Assembly: GCA_005223085.1 (NCBI GenBank)
Contig: NJBP01000010.1
Span: 1-42,656 of the forward strand
Direction: 5' to 3'
Length of the DNA stretch: 42,656 bases
From: Candidatus Aerophobetes bacterium Ae_b3b
GTDB taxonomy: Bacteria > Aerophobota > Aerophobia > Aerophobales > AE-B3A
Both the position numbers and the translations under genes were made by a program. Shown piece by piece: positions 34,587 to 42,537 of the stretch. A model generated the notes under the pieces. It was not told the origin of the DNA and searched no databases. It was given only the letters and a program-made list of their open reading frames with translations. The first letter of the stretch is position 1. The number at the start of each line of letters is the position of its first letter.

Positions 34587-34692
34587 GAGCTTATTATCTT
34601 TTGATGCCTTTTTTCCTTATTAAAAGCTTTTTCTCTGGCCTTAGGATTCTTGAAATTTTGATACCGTTAACACAGAATAGAAATTTATAAGT

Positions 34693-34720
34693 ATTATATC
34701 CGCTGCTAAGGCAAAGTCAA
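34693..34720 (-). promoter_or_regulatory. Sigma-70 promoter for the PBP-DUF62 unit
   Basis: On the minus strand TTGACT, a 16-nt spacer and TATAAT are seen 107 nt or so upstream of the PBP ATG. The -10 is perfect and the -35 has one mismatch. Confidence 0.75.
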
Positions 34721-34809
34721 GAATATCTCGGGACTCTTCCCCTCCGTCGCTCTCCCCCTAAATTCAAAACCTGCAGAGCTGACTCGTTAAGGTGACTGAT
34801 ATAAGGCTC

Positions 34810-34869
34810 CTTTGGGGAAAGTCCCTCGATACGTGTATAAATCTTCTAAATACCAGTGCTTCCCCAAAG
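34810..34869. repeat. 10-bp perfect inverted repeat with a 40-nt loop
   Basis: CTTTGGGGAA (34810-34819) is complementary to TTCCCCAAAG (34860-34869). It lies in the gap between the divergent PBP and glycosyltransferase units. It could be a structured leader or operator; the loop has no recognised motif. Confidence 0.45.
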
Positions 34870-34913
34870 AATCAAGACACAGGTGTTTTTTAAAATGTGA
34901 TCTTCTTTAAGAT

Positions 34914-35114
34914 ATGACAGAGCTAATTGTCTTTTTATGCGAAAGTAGTATAATAGGAGAAATCTGTCTAGAGAATGGCGCATTGGATGTCCTGGTAGGT
35001 GAGGATAGGCCAAATCGGGACAAGATCTGGCAAACAAGACAGTGCATTCGGGAGGTCTTGGTCAAACTGAGTCTAATTATGACCGACGAGGATGTAGTGG
35101 TTCCTCGTAGTTAA
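34914..35114 (+). CDS. Possible small protein of unknown function
   Basis: A 66-codon frame (MTELIVFLCESSII... ending DVVVPRS) is composed of plausible, charged residues, but there is no clear ribosome site, and I recognise no family. A candidate promoter (TTGTCT-16-TATAAT, 34927-34954) lies within the frame, which argues that the DNA here is regulatory. The overlapping minus-strand ORF is a shadow. It precedes the glycosyltransferase gene by 62 nt. Confidence 0.3.
   Translation: MTELIVFLCESSIIGEICLENGALDVLVGEDRPNRDKIWQTRQCIREVLVKLSLIMTDEDVVVPRS
34927..34954 (+). promoter_or_regulatory. Possible promoter of the gpgS operon
   Basis: TTGTCT, a 16-nt spacer and TATAAT. The -10 is perfect and the -35 matches 4 of 6. 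The leader to the glycosyltransferase ATG would be about 215 nt. It overlaps a putative small ORF, so one of the two may be false. Confidence 0.4.
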
Positions 35115-35176
35115 GATACTCCTGCTTTTAAGAGGGATTCAGCAAGATAACCAGGAGAGAGGATCTTGTTAGAGCA

Positions 35177-36148
35177 ATGAAAGTAGATGAATGGATCAAG
35201 ATTAATACTTATCATCACTCTTCTTTTTCTAACATAAGTCGGTTGGTTGAGCTGAAGAAAAAGAAGAATCTTACGATTAGCTTAGCTCTTCCAACATTTA
35301 ATGAGGAGGAAACGATCGCCGAAGAAATCAACGTGATAAAGGAAATGCTACAAACGGAGTATCCTTTGTTAGACGAGATTGCGGTCATGGATAGCGGTTC
35401 CACCGATAGAACCAGACAGTTAGCCCGGGAGGCTGGAGCTAAGGTTTATCTGGCTGATGATTGTCTTCCGGAGTTTGGAAGTATCAGAGGTAAAGGGGAA
35501 AACCTTTGGAAAAGCCTTTATGTTCTGGAGGGGGACATCATCGTCTGGATAGATGCCGATATTAAGAACATTCATCCCAAATTTGTCTATGGGACGGTGG
35601 GACCACTTTTAGAATACGATCATCTTAAATACGTCAAGGCTTTCTATGAGAGACCTTTGGTGCTCGGAAAGAAGACAAGACCCTTAGGTGGAGGGAGAGT
35701 TACCGAAATCTTAGTAAGGCCCCTTTTAGCTAATTTTTATCCAGAACTATCCGGTTTTATCGGGCCCTTGTCAGGTGAGTATGCCGGCAGAAGAGAGATT
35801 CTGGAGGCAGTTCCTTTCCGGGTTGGCTATGGAGTAGAAGTAGGTCTCCTTATAGACATTTATGAAAAATGTGGACTGAAAGGTTTGGCACAGGTAGATC
35901 TAGATAAAAGAGTCCACAAACACCAGAGGTTAGCTGCTCTGGGTAGGATGTCATTTGCCATTCTGCACACTTTTTTCACCAGATTAAAAGAGAAAGATCT
36001 TGTGACTTTCAAAGAAGAGATCTCTGATGAGTTTGAGTTGGTCAAGAGACGTGGAGAAGATATCTTTTTAAAAAAGGAAAGATTTCCTCTCATTGAAAGG
36101 CCTCCTATGATCACTGTGGAGCAATATCGACGCAAGAGGGCAAATTGA
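35177..36148 (+). CDS. gpgS: Glucosyl-3-phosphoglycerate synthase (GT81/GT-A family)
   Basis: The 323-residue GT-A glycosyltransferase shows LALPTFNEEETIAEEI, AVMDSGSTDRTRQLA, the metal-binding D-x-D in VWIDADIKNIHPKFVYG (about 124), VKAFYERP and GGGRVTEILVRPLLANFYPELSGFIGPLSGEYAGRRE, which together are characteristic of glucosyl-3-phosphoglycerate synthases. It would join glucose from a nucleotide sugar to 3-phosphoglycerate. Its stop overlaps the start of the phosphatase gene by 4 nt. Mannosyl-3-phosphoglycerate synthase is a related alternative; the GGGRVTEIL and SGEYAGRR signatures favour GpgS. Confidence 0.85.
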   Translation: MKVDEWIKINTYHHSSFSNISRLVELKKKKNLTISLALPTFNEEETIAEEINVIKEMLQTEYPLLDEIAVMDSGSTDRTRQLAREAGAKVYLADDCLPEFGSIRGKGENLWKSLYVLEGDIIVWIDADIKNIHPKFVYGTVGPLLEYDHLKYVKAFYERPLVLGKKTRPLGGGRVTEILVRPLLANFYPELSGFIGPLSGEYAGRREILEAVPFRVGYGVEVGLLIDIYEKCGLKGLAQVDLDKRVHKHQRLAALGRMSFAILHTFFTRLKEKDLVTFKEEISDEFELVKRRGEDIFLKKERFPLIERPPMITVEQYRRKRAN

Positions 36149-36699
36149 AAAGGATAATTTTGGTGCGGCACGGCGAAACAAACTGGAATCGGGAAAATAG
36201 GATTCAGGGGGGAGTTGATATCCCTTTAAATGAGCGGGGAAAGGAGCAAGCAAGAGATATTGCCTTAAGACTGACTCATACAGTCATTCGTTATATTTAT
36301 TCCAGTAGGCTTTCCCGCGCTCTTGAGACTGCTATTGAGATAGCTAAGCTTCACAAATTAGAAGTCCTGACCGACAGTAGGTTGGATGAGCTTAGACAGG
36401 GGAAATGGGAGGGAATGAAGGTCTCAGAAGTGAGAAGATTGTATCGGGATCTTTACTTAAAATGGGAAGAAGATCCTACTTCAGTTACACCTCCAGGAGG
36501 AGAGAGTGTGAGGGAGGCATTCCAAAGAGCGAGGGATTTCTGGACTGAAAATATTCTCCCCAGAGAGGGAACGGGAGTGATAGTCGCTCATAAAGTTATC
36601 AATGCCTTAATAAAATTAGTCTTGAAGAATGATAGTCGCCTCAATCTGCTGTGGGGAAAACTGCCCGAAAATGCCCAAATTGAAAAGTTTTCCTTATGA
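36145..36699 (+). CDS. gpgP: Histidine phosphatase, probable glucosyl-3-phosphoglycerate phosphatase
   Basis: The 184-residue protein is a branch-1 histidine phosphatase: ILVRHGETNWNRENRIQGG has the catalytic R-H-G-E (His9), IYSSRLSRALETAIEIA holds the conserved SxLxRAxxTA segment and VIVAHKVINALI is the second histidine region. The family includes phosphoglycerate mutases and many small phosphatases. The 4-nt ATGA overlap with the GpgS gene suggests it removes the phosphate from glucosyl-3-phosphoglycerate, giving glucosylglycerate, as the histidine phosphatase GpgP does in mycobacteria. The function is inferred from context. Confidence 0.8.
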   Translation: MKRIILVRHGETNWNRENRIQGGVDIPLNERGKEQARDIALRLTHTVIRYIYSSRLSRALETAIEIAKLHKLEVLTDSRLDELRQGKWEGMKVSEVRRLYRDLYLKWEEDPTSVTPPGGESVREAFQRARDFWTENILPREGTGVIVAHKVINALIKLVLKNDSRLNLLWGKLPENAQIEKFSL

Positions 36700-36745
36700 T
36701 TTCTGGAAAAACAGTAGCTATACTGCACTACTTATCCTCATTTGT

Positions 36746-37306
36746 CTACTCCTTCTCAAAGAGGATGCCTTGTGGGGAAGTTTCTCGGAGAGAGAAGGGT
36801 GGGGGATTTTCTTTGGGAAGATGCGGTGGGGTATCTTCTTTTGTCTTTTTTTCTGCCGCGGGCTCTTCATAAAAGTCTAATAGTTCAGAATGAGCCGCAA
36901 TTAGAGATCTTAGCTTGGTAAGAAAGAGCTTTTTTTGTCCTTCTAGTTTGGCAATTTCCTCTTTTAGTTTGCCTATTTTTTCCTCACTTTTCTCCGCCAT
37001 TCTTTTGGCTTTTGATTCTGCCTCCTCGATGATTAATTTAGCTCTTTCCTGGCTACTCTCGGTGATTAGTCCGGCACTTCTTTGGGCTGAGATCAGGGCT
37101 TCTTCCAATCTTTCTTCTCTTGAATTATACTTTTCCAACTCTTTTTTTGCTTGATCTAGCTCTTCCGATAGGGCTTTATTTGTCTTTAGAAGCTGCTCAT
37201 AATCTTTTTTTATCTTCCCTAAGAACCCATCTACCTCTCTTTGGTTATATCCTCTAAAGGAAAGCTCAAATTTCTTTTTCTCAATTTCAGAAGGATCTAT
37301 GGCCAT
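36746..37306 (-). CDS. divIVA: DivIVA-domain coiled-coil protein
   Basis: The 186-residue protein begins with IDPSEIEKKKFELSFRGYNQREVDGFLGKIKKDYEQLL, the conserved DivIVA N-terminal membrane-binding segment. A long coiled coil (about 40-150) rich in K/E/A and a proline-rich tail follow. DivIVA proteins gather at curved membranes such as poles and division sites. It lies 15 nt after proC and near the yggS remnant, which resembles the ylmE-sepF-ylmG-divIVA neighbourhood of Gram-positive bacteria. The C-terminal tail is species-specific. Confidence 0.85.
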   Translation of the reverse strand: MAIDPSEIEKKKFELSFRGYNQREVDGFLGKIKKDYEQLLKTNKALSEELDQAKKELEKYNSREERLEEALISAQRSAGLITESSQERAKLIIEEAESKAKRMAEKSEEKIGKLKEEIAKLEGQKKLFLTKLRSLIAAHSELLDFYEEPAAEKKTKEDTPPHLPKENPPPFSLRETSPQGILFEKE

Positions 37307-37321
37307 AGTTTTCTTCCTTAC

Positions 37322-38128
37322 CTATCTTCTTAGCTCTCTCGCTCTTTCGGTGCCCCGAATTACCGCCTGAGCTAGACAGCTCTTGAATCCTCCTTTTTCT
37401 AAAACCCTAAGCCCCTCACTAGTAGTACCTCCAGGAGAGACAACCGCTCTTCGAAGCTCATCCAGAGAAATTCCACTTTCTTTAGCCATTTTTGCTGCTC
37501 CCAGGGTAGTCTGTATGGCTAGTCTCGAGGCTACTTCCTTGCTGAGTCCTACCTTTATTCCCCCTTCAACTAGTCCCTCAAGAAGGGTATAGATATAAGC
37601 TGGTCCACTTCCACTTAAGCCGGTTACTGCATCCTGGAGTTCCTCAGGAACTTCTATTATCTCCCCGGCTGCTCCCAGAATTTCCTTTACTGTTCTCACA
37701 TTCTCCTCATTTGTACCTCCGGAAGGAGAAATGGCTGATATTCCTTCCCCCATCAAAGCTGGCGAATTGGGCATAACTCGAACAACCGGAATCTCAAGGC
37801 TCAACTTTTGCCTAATATAGGAGGTGGTAATCCCGGCCACGATGGAGACTATTAGTTGAGAAGACCGAATTTTATTTTTTAAATTTTCTAGAACTTCGGA
37901 AATGTCCTGTGGTTTGACAGCTATGAATATAATATCAACTCCTTTTATCATCGGTTTTATTTTGACCGAAGTATTAACCCCTCTTTCCGAAAAGGAAGAA
38001 AGTTTTTCCGGGATCTTGTCACAAACCCATAAACTCTTAGAAGAGACTAACCTCTTTTCTAGAACCGATCTAATTAAAGCCGATCCCATCCTACCTGCTC
38101 CAATGAAGCCGATTTTCTCTTTTAGCAT
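37322..38128 (-). CDS. proC: Pyrroline-5-carboxylate reductase
   Basis: This is the 269-residue NAD(P)H-dependent enzyme of the last step of proline synthesis. KIGFIGAGRMGSALI is the Rossmann nucleotide loop, VAGITTSYIRQKL and PVVRVMPNSPALMGEG follow, and the C-terminal GLSGSGPAYIYTLLEGLVEGG and VSPGGTTSEGLRVLE signatures are complete. The track start (38146) is inside the upstream remnant. The ATG at 38128, just past the yggS stop, with AGGGAG upstream is better. It lies between the yggS stump and divIVA, and its promoter probably is the one at 38383-38410. Confidence 0.95.
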   Translation of the reverse strand: MLKEKIGFIGAGRMGSALIRSVLEKRLVSSKSLWVCDKIPEKLSSFSERGVNTSVKIKPMIKGVDIIFIAVKPQDISEVLENLKNKIRSSQLIVSIVAGITTSYIRQKLSLEIPVVRVMPNSPALMGEGISAISPSGGTNEENVRTVKEILGAAGEIIEVPEELQDAVTGLSGSGPAYIYTLLEGLVEGGIKVGLSKEVASRLAIQTTLGAAKMAKESGISLDELRRAVVSPGGTTSEGLRVLEKGGFKSCLAQAVIRGTERARELRR

Positions 38129-38129
38129 T

Positions 38130-38374
38130 CTAGTCGTCTCCCTCAAATATAGCTCTACCGAGTCTTAGCATATTTGATCCTTCTTCCACAGCAACAGGAA
38201 AATCATCACTCATTCCTATAGAAAGCCATTTCATTCTCACTTCTGGGATTTTCTCGACTTTTACCAATTCGAATAGTTCTTTCATTCTACGAAAGTAAGG
38301 TCGAGTTTTCTCCGGTTCTACCATGGGAGCGATGGTCATAAGCCCTCGGATAGAAACTCCTTCAAGTTAAGCAG
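38130..38374 (-). pseudogene. YggS/YlmE (PLP homeostasis protein) C-terminal remnant
   Basis: The frame reads LEGVSIRGLMTIAPMVEPEKTRPYFRRMKELF, then LSIGMSDDFPVAVEEGSNMLRLGRAIF, the last third of the YggS/YlmE PLP-binding homeostasis family. The N-terminal two thirds, including the PLP-binding lysine, are absent and a stop (TAA) closes the frame right before LEGVS. The upstream sequence is unrelated. An ATG at 38339 exists but has no well-placed ribosome site. The fragment overlaps no other gene and ends 2 nt before the proC start. A deletion joint, or a misassembly, is likely at about 38370. Confidence 0.75.
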
Positions 38375-38382
38375 GCAGTCTT

Positions 38383-38410
38383 ACTATAATCAAATCTACG
38401 AGTGTGTCAA
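38383..38410 (-). promoter_or_regulatory. Sigma-70 promoter upstream of the yggS stump and proC
   Basis: On the minus strand TTGACA, a 16-nt spacer and TATAGT lie just outside the yggS remnant. The -35 is perfect and the -10 has one mismatch. It would now drive proC and divIVA through the fragment. Confidence 0.7.
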
Positions 38411-38571
38411 TATAGTAATAAACAGGAGTTTCCCAAAATTCCAGATAAAATCTTCATTTTTTGTCGCTCAGAAAGTCCTTTTCCACTTTGTCATTTTCAG
38501 AGTTCCTCTTCAATTCAAGATCTTGGGAAAAACCATGTGAAATTTTGGGGAATGTCCAAACCTAGAAAAAA
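38411..38571. other. Intergenic stretch without gene
   Basis: No gene is seen between the minus-strand promoter and the plus-strand promoter. TTTCCCAAAATT and its near complement AATTTTGGGGAA form an 11-of-12 inverted repeat about 110 nt apart across the region. No function is assigned. Confidence 0.35.
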
Positions 38572-38600
38572 TTGACAAAGGAAACGTTGTATGCTAGCCT
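38572..38600 (+). promoter_or_regulatory. Possible promoter of the sensor-kinase locus
   Basis: TTGACA is followed after 17 nt by TAGCCT, preceded by TGC (an extended -10-like TG). The -10 is weak. It lies 136 nt before the receiver fragment. Confidence 0.4.
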
Positions 38601-38735
38601 CGTCTTGGACCAGGCGAAGGGTTTGAGGCTATTGAGAAGGAGCTAGAGAGAAATGATGATGAACTGGCAGTGGTTCGGGGAAGTCTTTAAGCTAGGGAGA
38701 GAATACCACGGTAAAAACAGACGGAGGCAAAAAAG

Positions 38736-38810
38736 ATGAAGATCCTCATGGTGGATGACAACGAGGAGAATCTCCACCTGCTTGAGACCGTGCTGAAGGG
38801 GAGCGGCTGA
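38736..38810 (+). pseudogene. Receiver-domain N-terminal fragment
   Basis: ATG with GGAGG eight bases upstream opens the frame [24 protein letters not shown] and then stops. This is the first beta strand and acidic pair of a response-regulator receiver domain; the remaining ~100 residues, including the phosphorylated aspartate, are missing. The frame beyond the stop is the N-terminal linker of the following kinase ([19 protein letters not shown]), out of phase. In REC-linker-PAS kinases this coiled linker follows a full receiver, so I read the pair as one gene after an internal deletion with a frame shift. Confidence 0.65.
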
Positions 38811-38830
38811 TAGAGAGACTTGAGAAGAAG

Positions 38831-40645
38831 ATGCTGGACCTGGAGAAGGCCAACAAGGCACTGAAACAATCGGAGCAGAGATATAGAGAGTTGGTAGACA
38901 ATGCCAATTGTGCGGTGATAGTCATTGAGCCGACGGGCTATTTGAGTTTTGTTAATCCGAAATTCTGCGAGATGATGGGCTACACTATGGAGGAAGTGAA
39001 AAAACTTCACTTGAGCAAGTTGGTTCACCCTGAAGAGTTAGCCATGGTCACGGAAAACTTCAAAAAAAAGCTATCTGGGCAGCAGACTCCTAAAAGTTAC
39101 AAGGTTCGGGCACTGACCAAGCGAGGAGATGCAATTTATGTAGATTATGATTCCGCTGTTATCAAGAGGAAAGGAAGGATAGTTGGGATACAAGCTGTCA
39201 TAAGCGACATCACCGAGAGGAAGAAGGCGGAAGAGGCAGTCCGGGAATCCGAAGAGAAATACAGGATGCTTTTCGAAAACGCCAACGATGTGATTCTCTA
39301 CGTAAACAAGTATGGCAAGATAATCGATATTAACAAGAGAGTCGAGGATATCTTCTGTTACAAGCGGGATGAGGTAGTAGGGAAGAACTTCGTTGAACTC
39401 GGAGTCTTAAGGCCGAAGAATATACCGAGAATAGTTAAGCTTTTCCAAAATTCAATAGAGGGTAAAGAAATCATAAATATATTGGAGTTGGAAGTTAAGA
39501 ATAAAAACGGCAAGATGCTTCCCATAGAAGCGAGTACTAGAGTCATCAAAAGAAACGGTAAAATAGTGGGCACTATGAATATACTCAGGGACATCAGCAA
39601 GCGCAAGAAAGCAGAGGAAGAAGTCAAAGCTAAAAGCCAATTTTTGGAGAGCCTTATTGAGCAATCACCACTTCCAACTTTCGTAATAGACTCAGAGGGA
39701 ATTGTTGTGATGGCCAACAAAGCATTTCTGAAGGCCTACAATGTTCCCAAAAAAGAGGCGGTTCTGGGAATGAATGCCCTAACAGAACCTGCTAATGTGC
39801 GGCAGGGCGTAGTCAAGTACATTAAAGAAGCTTTGAGCGGGAAAATAGTTGAAACACCCGAGATAGAGTTTATTTCACCTTACGAAAATAAAAAGACCGT
39901 TACAAAAAGCAGGTTATTTCCGATATTTGATACAGCCAACACGCTAACAAATGTTGTGGTAATGCATGAAGACATCACCGAGCGCCAGCGGGCGAAGGAT
40001 AAAATCAAAGCATCTCTTAAGGAAAAAGAAGCGCTTCTGAGGGAAATTCACCATCGGGTCAAAAACAATTTGCAGATTATCTCCAGTCTGCTCAATCTTC
40101 AGTCTCAATATATCAAGGGTAAACAGGTCCTCCATGTGTTCAAGGAAAGCCAGAACCGAATCAAGTCAATGGCGCTCATCCACGAGAAACTGTATCAATC
40201 CAAGGACCTGGCGAGGATTGACTTTGCTGAATACGTCCGGAGCCTGGTAGCTGATTTGTTCCGCTCCTATAAAACCGACTCTGTCCTCATTACCCTGAAG
40301 ACAAATATTGATGATGTTTTCCTGGGCATCGATACGGCCATTCCTTGTGGTTTGATTATCAACGAACTTGTTTCAAATTCTCTGAAATACGCTTTTCCGG
40401 AAGACAGGCAAGGCGAAATCCACATTGACCTTCACTCGGAAAAAGAGGGTAAGTTTACCCTGGTTGTCAGCGATAGCGGTGTCGGCTTTCCAAAAGATTT
40501 GGATTTCCGAAACACAGAATCATTAGGCCTACAATTAATATGCACATTAGTAGATCAGCTTCAGGGTACTGTAGGGCTTGATAGAACGGGTGGAACCAAA
40601 TTTACAATTACCTTCACTGAGCCAAAAGATAAGCAGGGAGGTTAA
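38831..40645 (+). CDS. PAS-domain sensor histidine kinase (HisKA_2)
   Basis: The 604-residue protein has a short coiled linker, three PAS domains (about residues 15-135, 140-260 and 270-385, each followed by a PAC-type sequence such as [17 protein letters not shown]) and a HisKA_2/HATPase_c transmitter. The phospho-acceptor is in [25 protein letters not shown] (about 406), and the N box is [18 protein letters not shown] with GVGFPKDL as a G box. No membrane helix is seen, so it is a cytosolic sensor. The ATG at 38831 has a weak ribosome site; the frame remains open upstream into the receiver remnant. It lies directly before the REC-kinase gene, whose receiver may be its target. Confidence 0.88.
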   Translation: MLDLEKANKALKQSEQRYRELVDNANCAVIVIEPTGYLSFVNPKFCEMMGYTMEEVKKLHLSKLVHPEELAMVTENFKKKLSGQQTPKSYKVRALTKRGDAIYVDYDSAVIKRKGRIVGIQAVISDITERKKAEEAVRESEEKYRMLFENANDVILYVNKYGKIIDINKRVEDIFCYKRDEVVGKNFVELGVLRPKNIPRIVKLFQNSIEGKEIINILELEVKNKNGKMLPIEASTRVIKRNGKIVGTMNILRDISKRKKAEEEVKAKSQFLESLIEQSPLPTFVIDSEGIVVMANKAFLKAYNVPKKEAVLGMNALTEPANVRQGVVKYIKEALSGKIVETPEIEFISPYENKKTVTKSRLFPIFDTANTLTNVVVMHEDITERQRAKDKIKASLKEKEALLREIHHRVKNNLQIISSLLNLQSQYIKGKQVLHVFKESQNRIKSMALIHEKLYQSKDLARIDFAEYVRSLVADLFRSYKTDSVLITLKTNIDDVFLGIDTAIPCGLIINELVSNSLKYAFPEDRQGEIHIDLHSEKEGKFTLVVSDSGVGFPKDLDFRNTESLGLQLICTLVDQLQGTVGLDRTGGTKFTITFTEPKDKQGG

Positions 40646-40649
40646 GACA

Positions 40650-42152
40650 ATGGAACCGGCAAAGATCCTGGTTGTTGAAGACGAAAACATTGTAGCCAAG
40701 GATATAGAAACCAGTTTGAAACGTTTGGGATATGCTGTTCCCGCTGTCGCATCCTCCGGAGAGGAAGCCGTTGAAAGAGCAGTAGATACTCATCCGGATT
40801 TAGTGCTAATGGACATTGTGTTAAGAGGGAAGATGGACGGGGTGCAGACAGCTCAACATATCCGTGATCATTTCAATATTCCGGTGGTTTATCTTACTGC
40901 TTATGCAGATGAAAAAACGCTCGAGCGAGCAAAGATGACAGAGCCCTTTGGTTATATACTCAAGCCATTCGAAGAAAGAGAACTGCGTAGCAGTATCGAG
41001 GTGGCTCTTTGCAAGAACAAGACGGAAAGCAAATTGAGGAAGAGCGAGGAGTCGCTTATCACAACACTCAAGAGTATAGGCGATGCTGTGATTACTACCG
41101 ATGTGCAGGGATGGGTAACGTTTATGAATCCCGTTGCCGAAACACTGACGGGATGGAAGCAGGAAGATGCTTTGGGTAAGGATTTGACAGAGGTATTCCA
41201 TATCATAAATGAGAAAACACGTACCCCTATCGAGAAGCCGACAGCGAAGGTCCTCCAGGAAAGCGTTGTTGTCGACCTGGAAAATGATACCCTACTTATC
41301 GCTAAGGATAAAACAGAAACACCTATATTTTACGGCGCTGCCCCCATTAAAGATGAGAAAGGAAACGTTACCGGTAGCGTTTTGGTGTTCCGGGACATGA
41401 CCCAGCTCAAGGAGGCAGAGGAGAATCTCCTCCAATCAGAAAAGCTCAGAGCTTTAGGAGAGATGGTGGCAGAAGTGGGTCATCATTTTAATAACTTTTT
41501 GGCCATTATTCTGTTAAATGCTGAGCTTTTAGAGAAAAAACTAAAAAGATATAGGGCAGAGGGAATCAAAGAGCGCCTGAGGATTATTGTCTGGACCGCC
41601 TATGAGGGAGCAGAAATAGTAAGAAGACTGCAGCATTTCACCCAGAGACAAGTCTCGATCCAGGATTTTACCAGGATTGACTTAAATGAGATCGTAAGGT
41701 CTGCTATGGCCTCTACTTCTCCTCACTGGAAGGATGAAGCCGAAGCCAGGGGAACTAACATTAAGATAAAAGAAAAATTAGGAAAGCTACCCCTTCTTTT
41801 AGGCAGTAGATCTGAGCTAATGGAGGTTTTAACTAACCTGATCTTCAACGCCTTATATGCTATGAGGGAAGGGGGAGAAATTACCATCCGCACCGAGGCC
41901 AGGGGAAATGAGGTCTTGCTTTACTTTACTGACACTGGTAAGGGTATCCCCAAGAGAATAAAGGATAGAATCTTCGATCCCTTCTTTACCACTAAAGACC
42001 CGAAGGCTTCGGGTCTTGGTCTTTCGGTCTGCTATGGGATCATCAAACGCCATAAAGGAAAGATAAAGGTAGATAGCATTAAGGGAAAAGGAACTACCTT
42101 TACCATCAGTATCCCTATTCCTTTGGAAGTTTCTTTAGAGGAAGGAAGCTGA
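40650..42152 (+). CDS. Hybrid REC-PAS-histidine kinase
   Basis: The domains are an N-terminal receiver (KILVVEDENIVAKDIE; the phospho-aspartate in LVLMDIVLRG at about 54; YILKPFEERELRSSIEVAL), a PAS domain (about 130-250, ending VTGSVLVFRDMTQLKEAEE) and a transmitter with the histidine in MVAEVGHHFNNFLAIILL (about 276) and HATPase_c boxes (LTNLIFNALYAMREGG, DTGKGIPKRI, TTKDPKASGLGLSVCYGI). The track ORF starts at 40578, but the ATG at 40650 with GGGAGG upstream fits a normal receiver N terminus and gives 500 residues. It starts 4 nt after the previous kinase's stop and is probably co-transcribed. Confidence 0.9.
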   Translation: MEPAKILVVEDENIVAKDIETSLKRLGYAVPAVASSGEEAVERAVDTHPDLVLMDIVLRGKMDGVQTAQHIRDHFNIPVVYLTAYADEKTLERAKMTEPFGYILKPFEERELRSSIEVALCKNKTESKLRKSEESLITTLKSIGDAVITTDVQGWVTFMNPVAETLTGWKQEDALGKDLTEVFHIINEKTRTPIEKPTAKVLQESVVVDLENDTLLIAKDKTETPIFYGAAPIKDEKGNVTGSVLVFRDMTQLKEAEENLLQSEKLRALGEMVAEVGHHFNNFLAIILLNAELLEKKLKRYRAEGIKERLRIIVWTAYEGAEIVRRLQHFTQRQVSIQDFTRIDLNEIVRSAMASTSPHWKDEAEARGTNIKIKEKLGKLPLLLGSRSELMEVLTNLIFNALYAMREGGEITIRTEARGNEVLLYFTDTGKGIPKRIKDRIFDPFFTTKDPKASGLGLSVCYGIIKRHKGKIKVDSIKGKGTTFTISIPIPLEVSLEEGS

Positions 42153-42412
42153 TCCATTCTCGAAATAAGCCTATACAGGGCCCAAATTTGAACTTTCTCC
42201 AGGGAACGGAAGAATTCCTCACTTGCCAGAGAGCATCTTGATTTTTGCCGGTCTTTGAGAAGATTTCAAGGATGATATAAATAAACTGATCCAATTTTTA
42301 ATTTGCTAAGCCAGTAGGGTAGGGGACTCACCTATTTTTCTCATTTTTTAATCCTTTTTTAATTTTTTGGCGAAAGCCCGCCGGACTATAGCAACAGAAG
42401 CAAAAACGGAAC
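42153..42412. other. Intergenic stretch before the ROK-type gene
   Basis: No gene is seen. A+T-rich tracts (ATTTTTTAATCC, TTTTTTAATTTTTTGG) precede the promoter at 42413. No strong terminator was found for the kinase unit. Confidence 0.35.
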
Positions 42413-42440
42413 TTGACACTAGCGGAAAAATTATTATACT
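42413..42440 (+). promoter_or_regulatory. Near-consensus sigma-70 promoter of the ROK-type gene
   Basis: TTGACA, a 16-nt spacer and TATACT match the consensus with one difference. It is followed by TAAGT-type repeats (TAAGTTAGTAAGTATAATTAAGTAAGTTATATTAA, about 42442-42475), which could be an operator for the repressor encoded just downstream. The leader would be about 90 nt. Confidence 0.7.
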
Positions 42441-42537
42441 CTAAGTTAGTAAGTATAATTAAGTAAGTTATATTAAAATTTCAAAGAGAGAATGCTGTGT
42501 TTATATAGAGAAGACAGGGAGGAAAATAGGTATCCTA

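Noticed and set aside
34846-35037. 63-codon minus-strand ORF in the PBP-gpgS gap
   Set aside because: It is the complement of the plus-strand ORF and promoter region, without a ribosome site; no family resemblance.
36629-36880. 83-codon plus-strand ORF between the phosphatase and divIVA
   Set aside because: It overlaps the end of gpgP and the antisense of the divIVA tail; the cysteine- and phenylalanine-rich sequence looks like a shadow.
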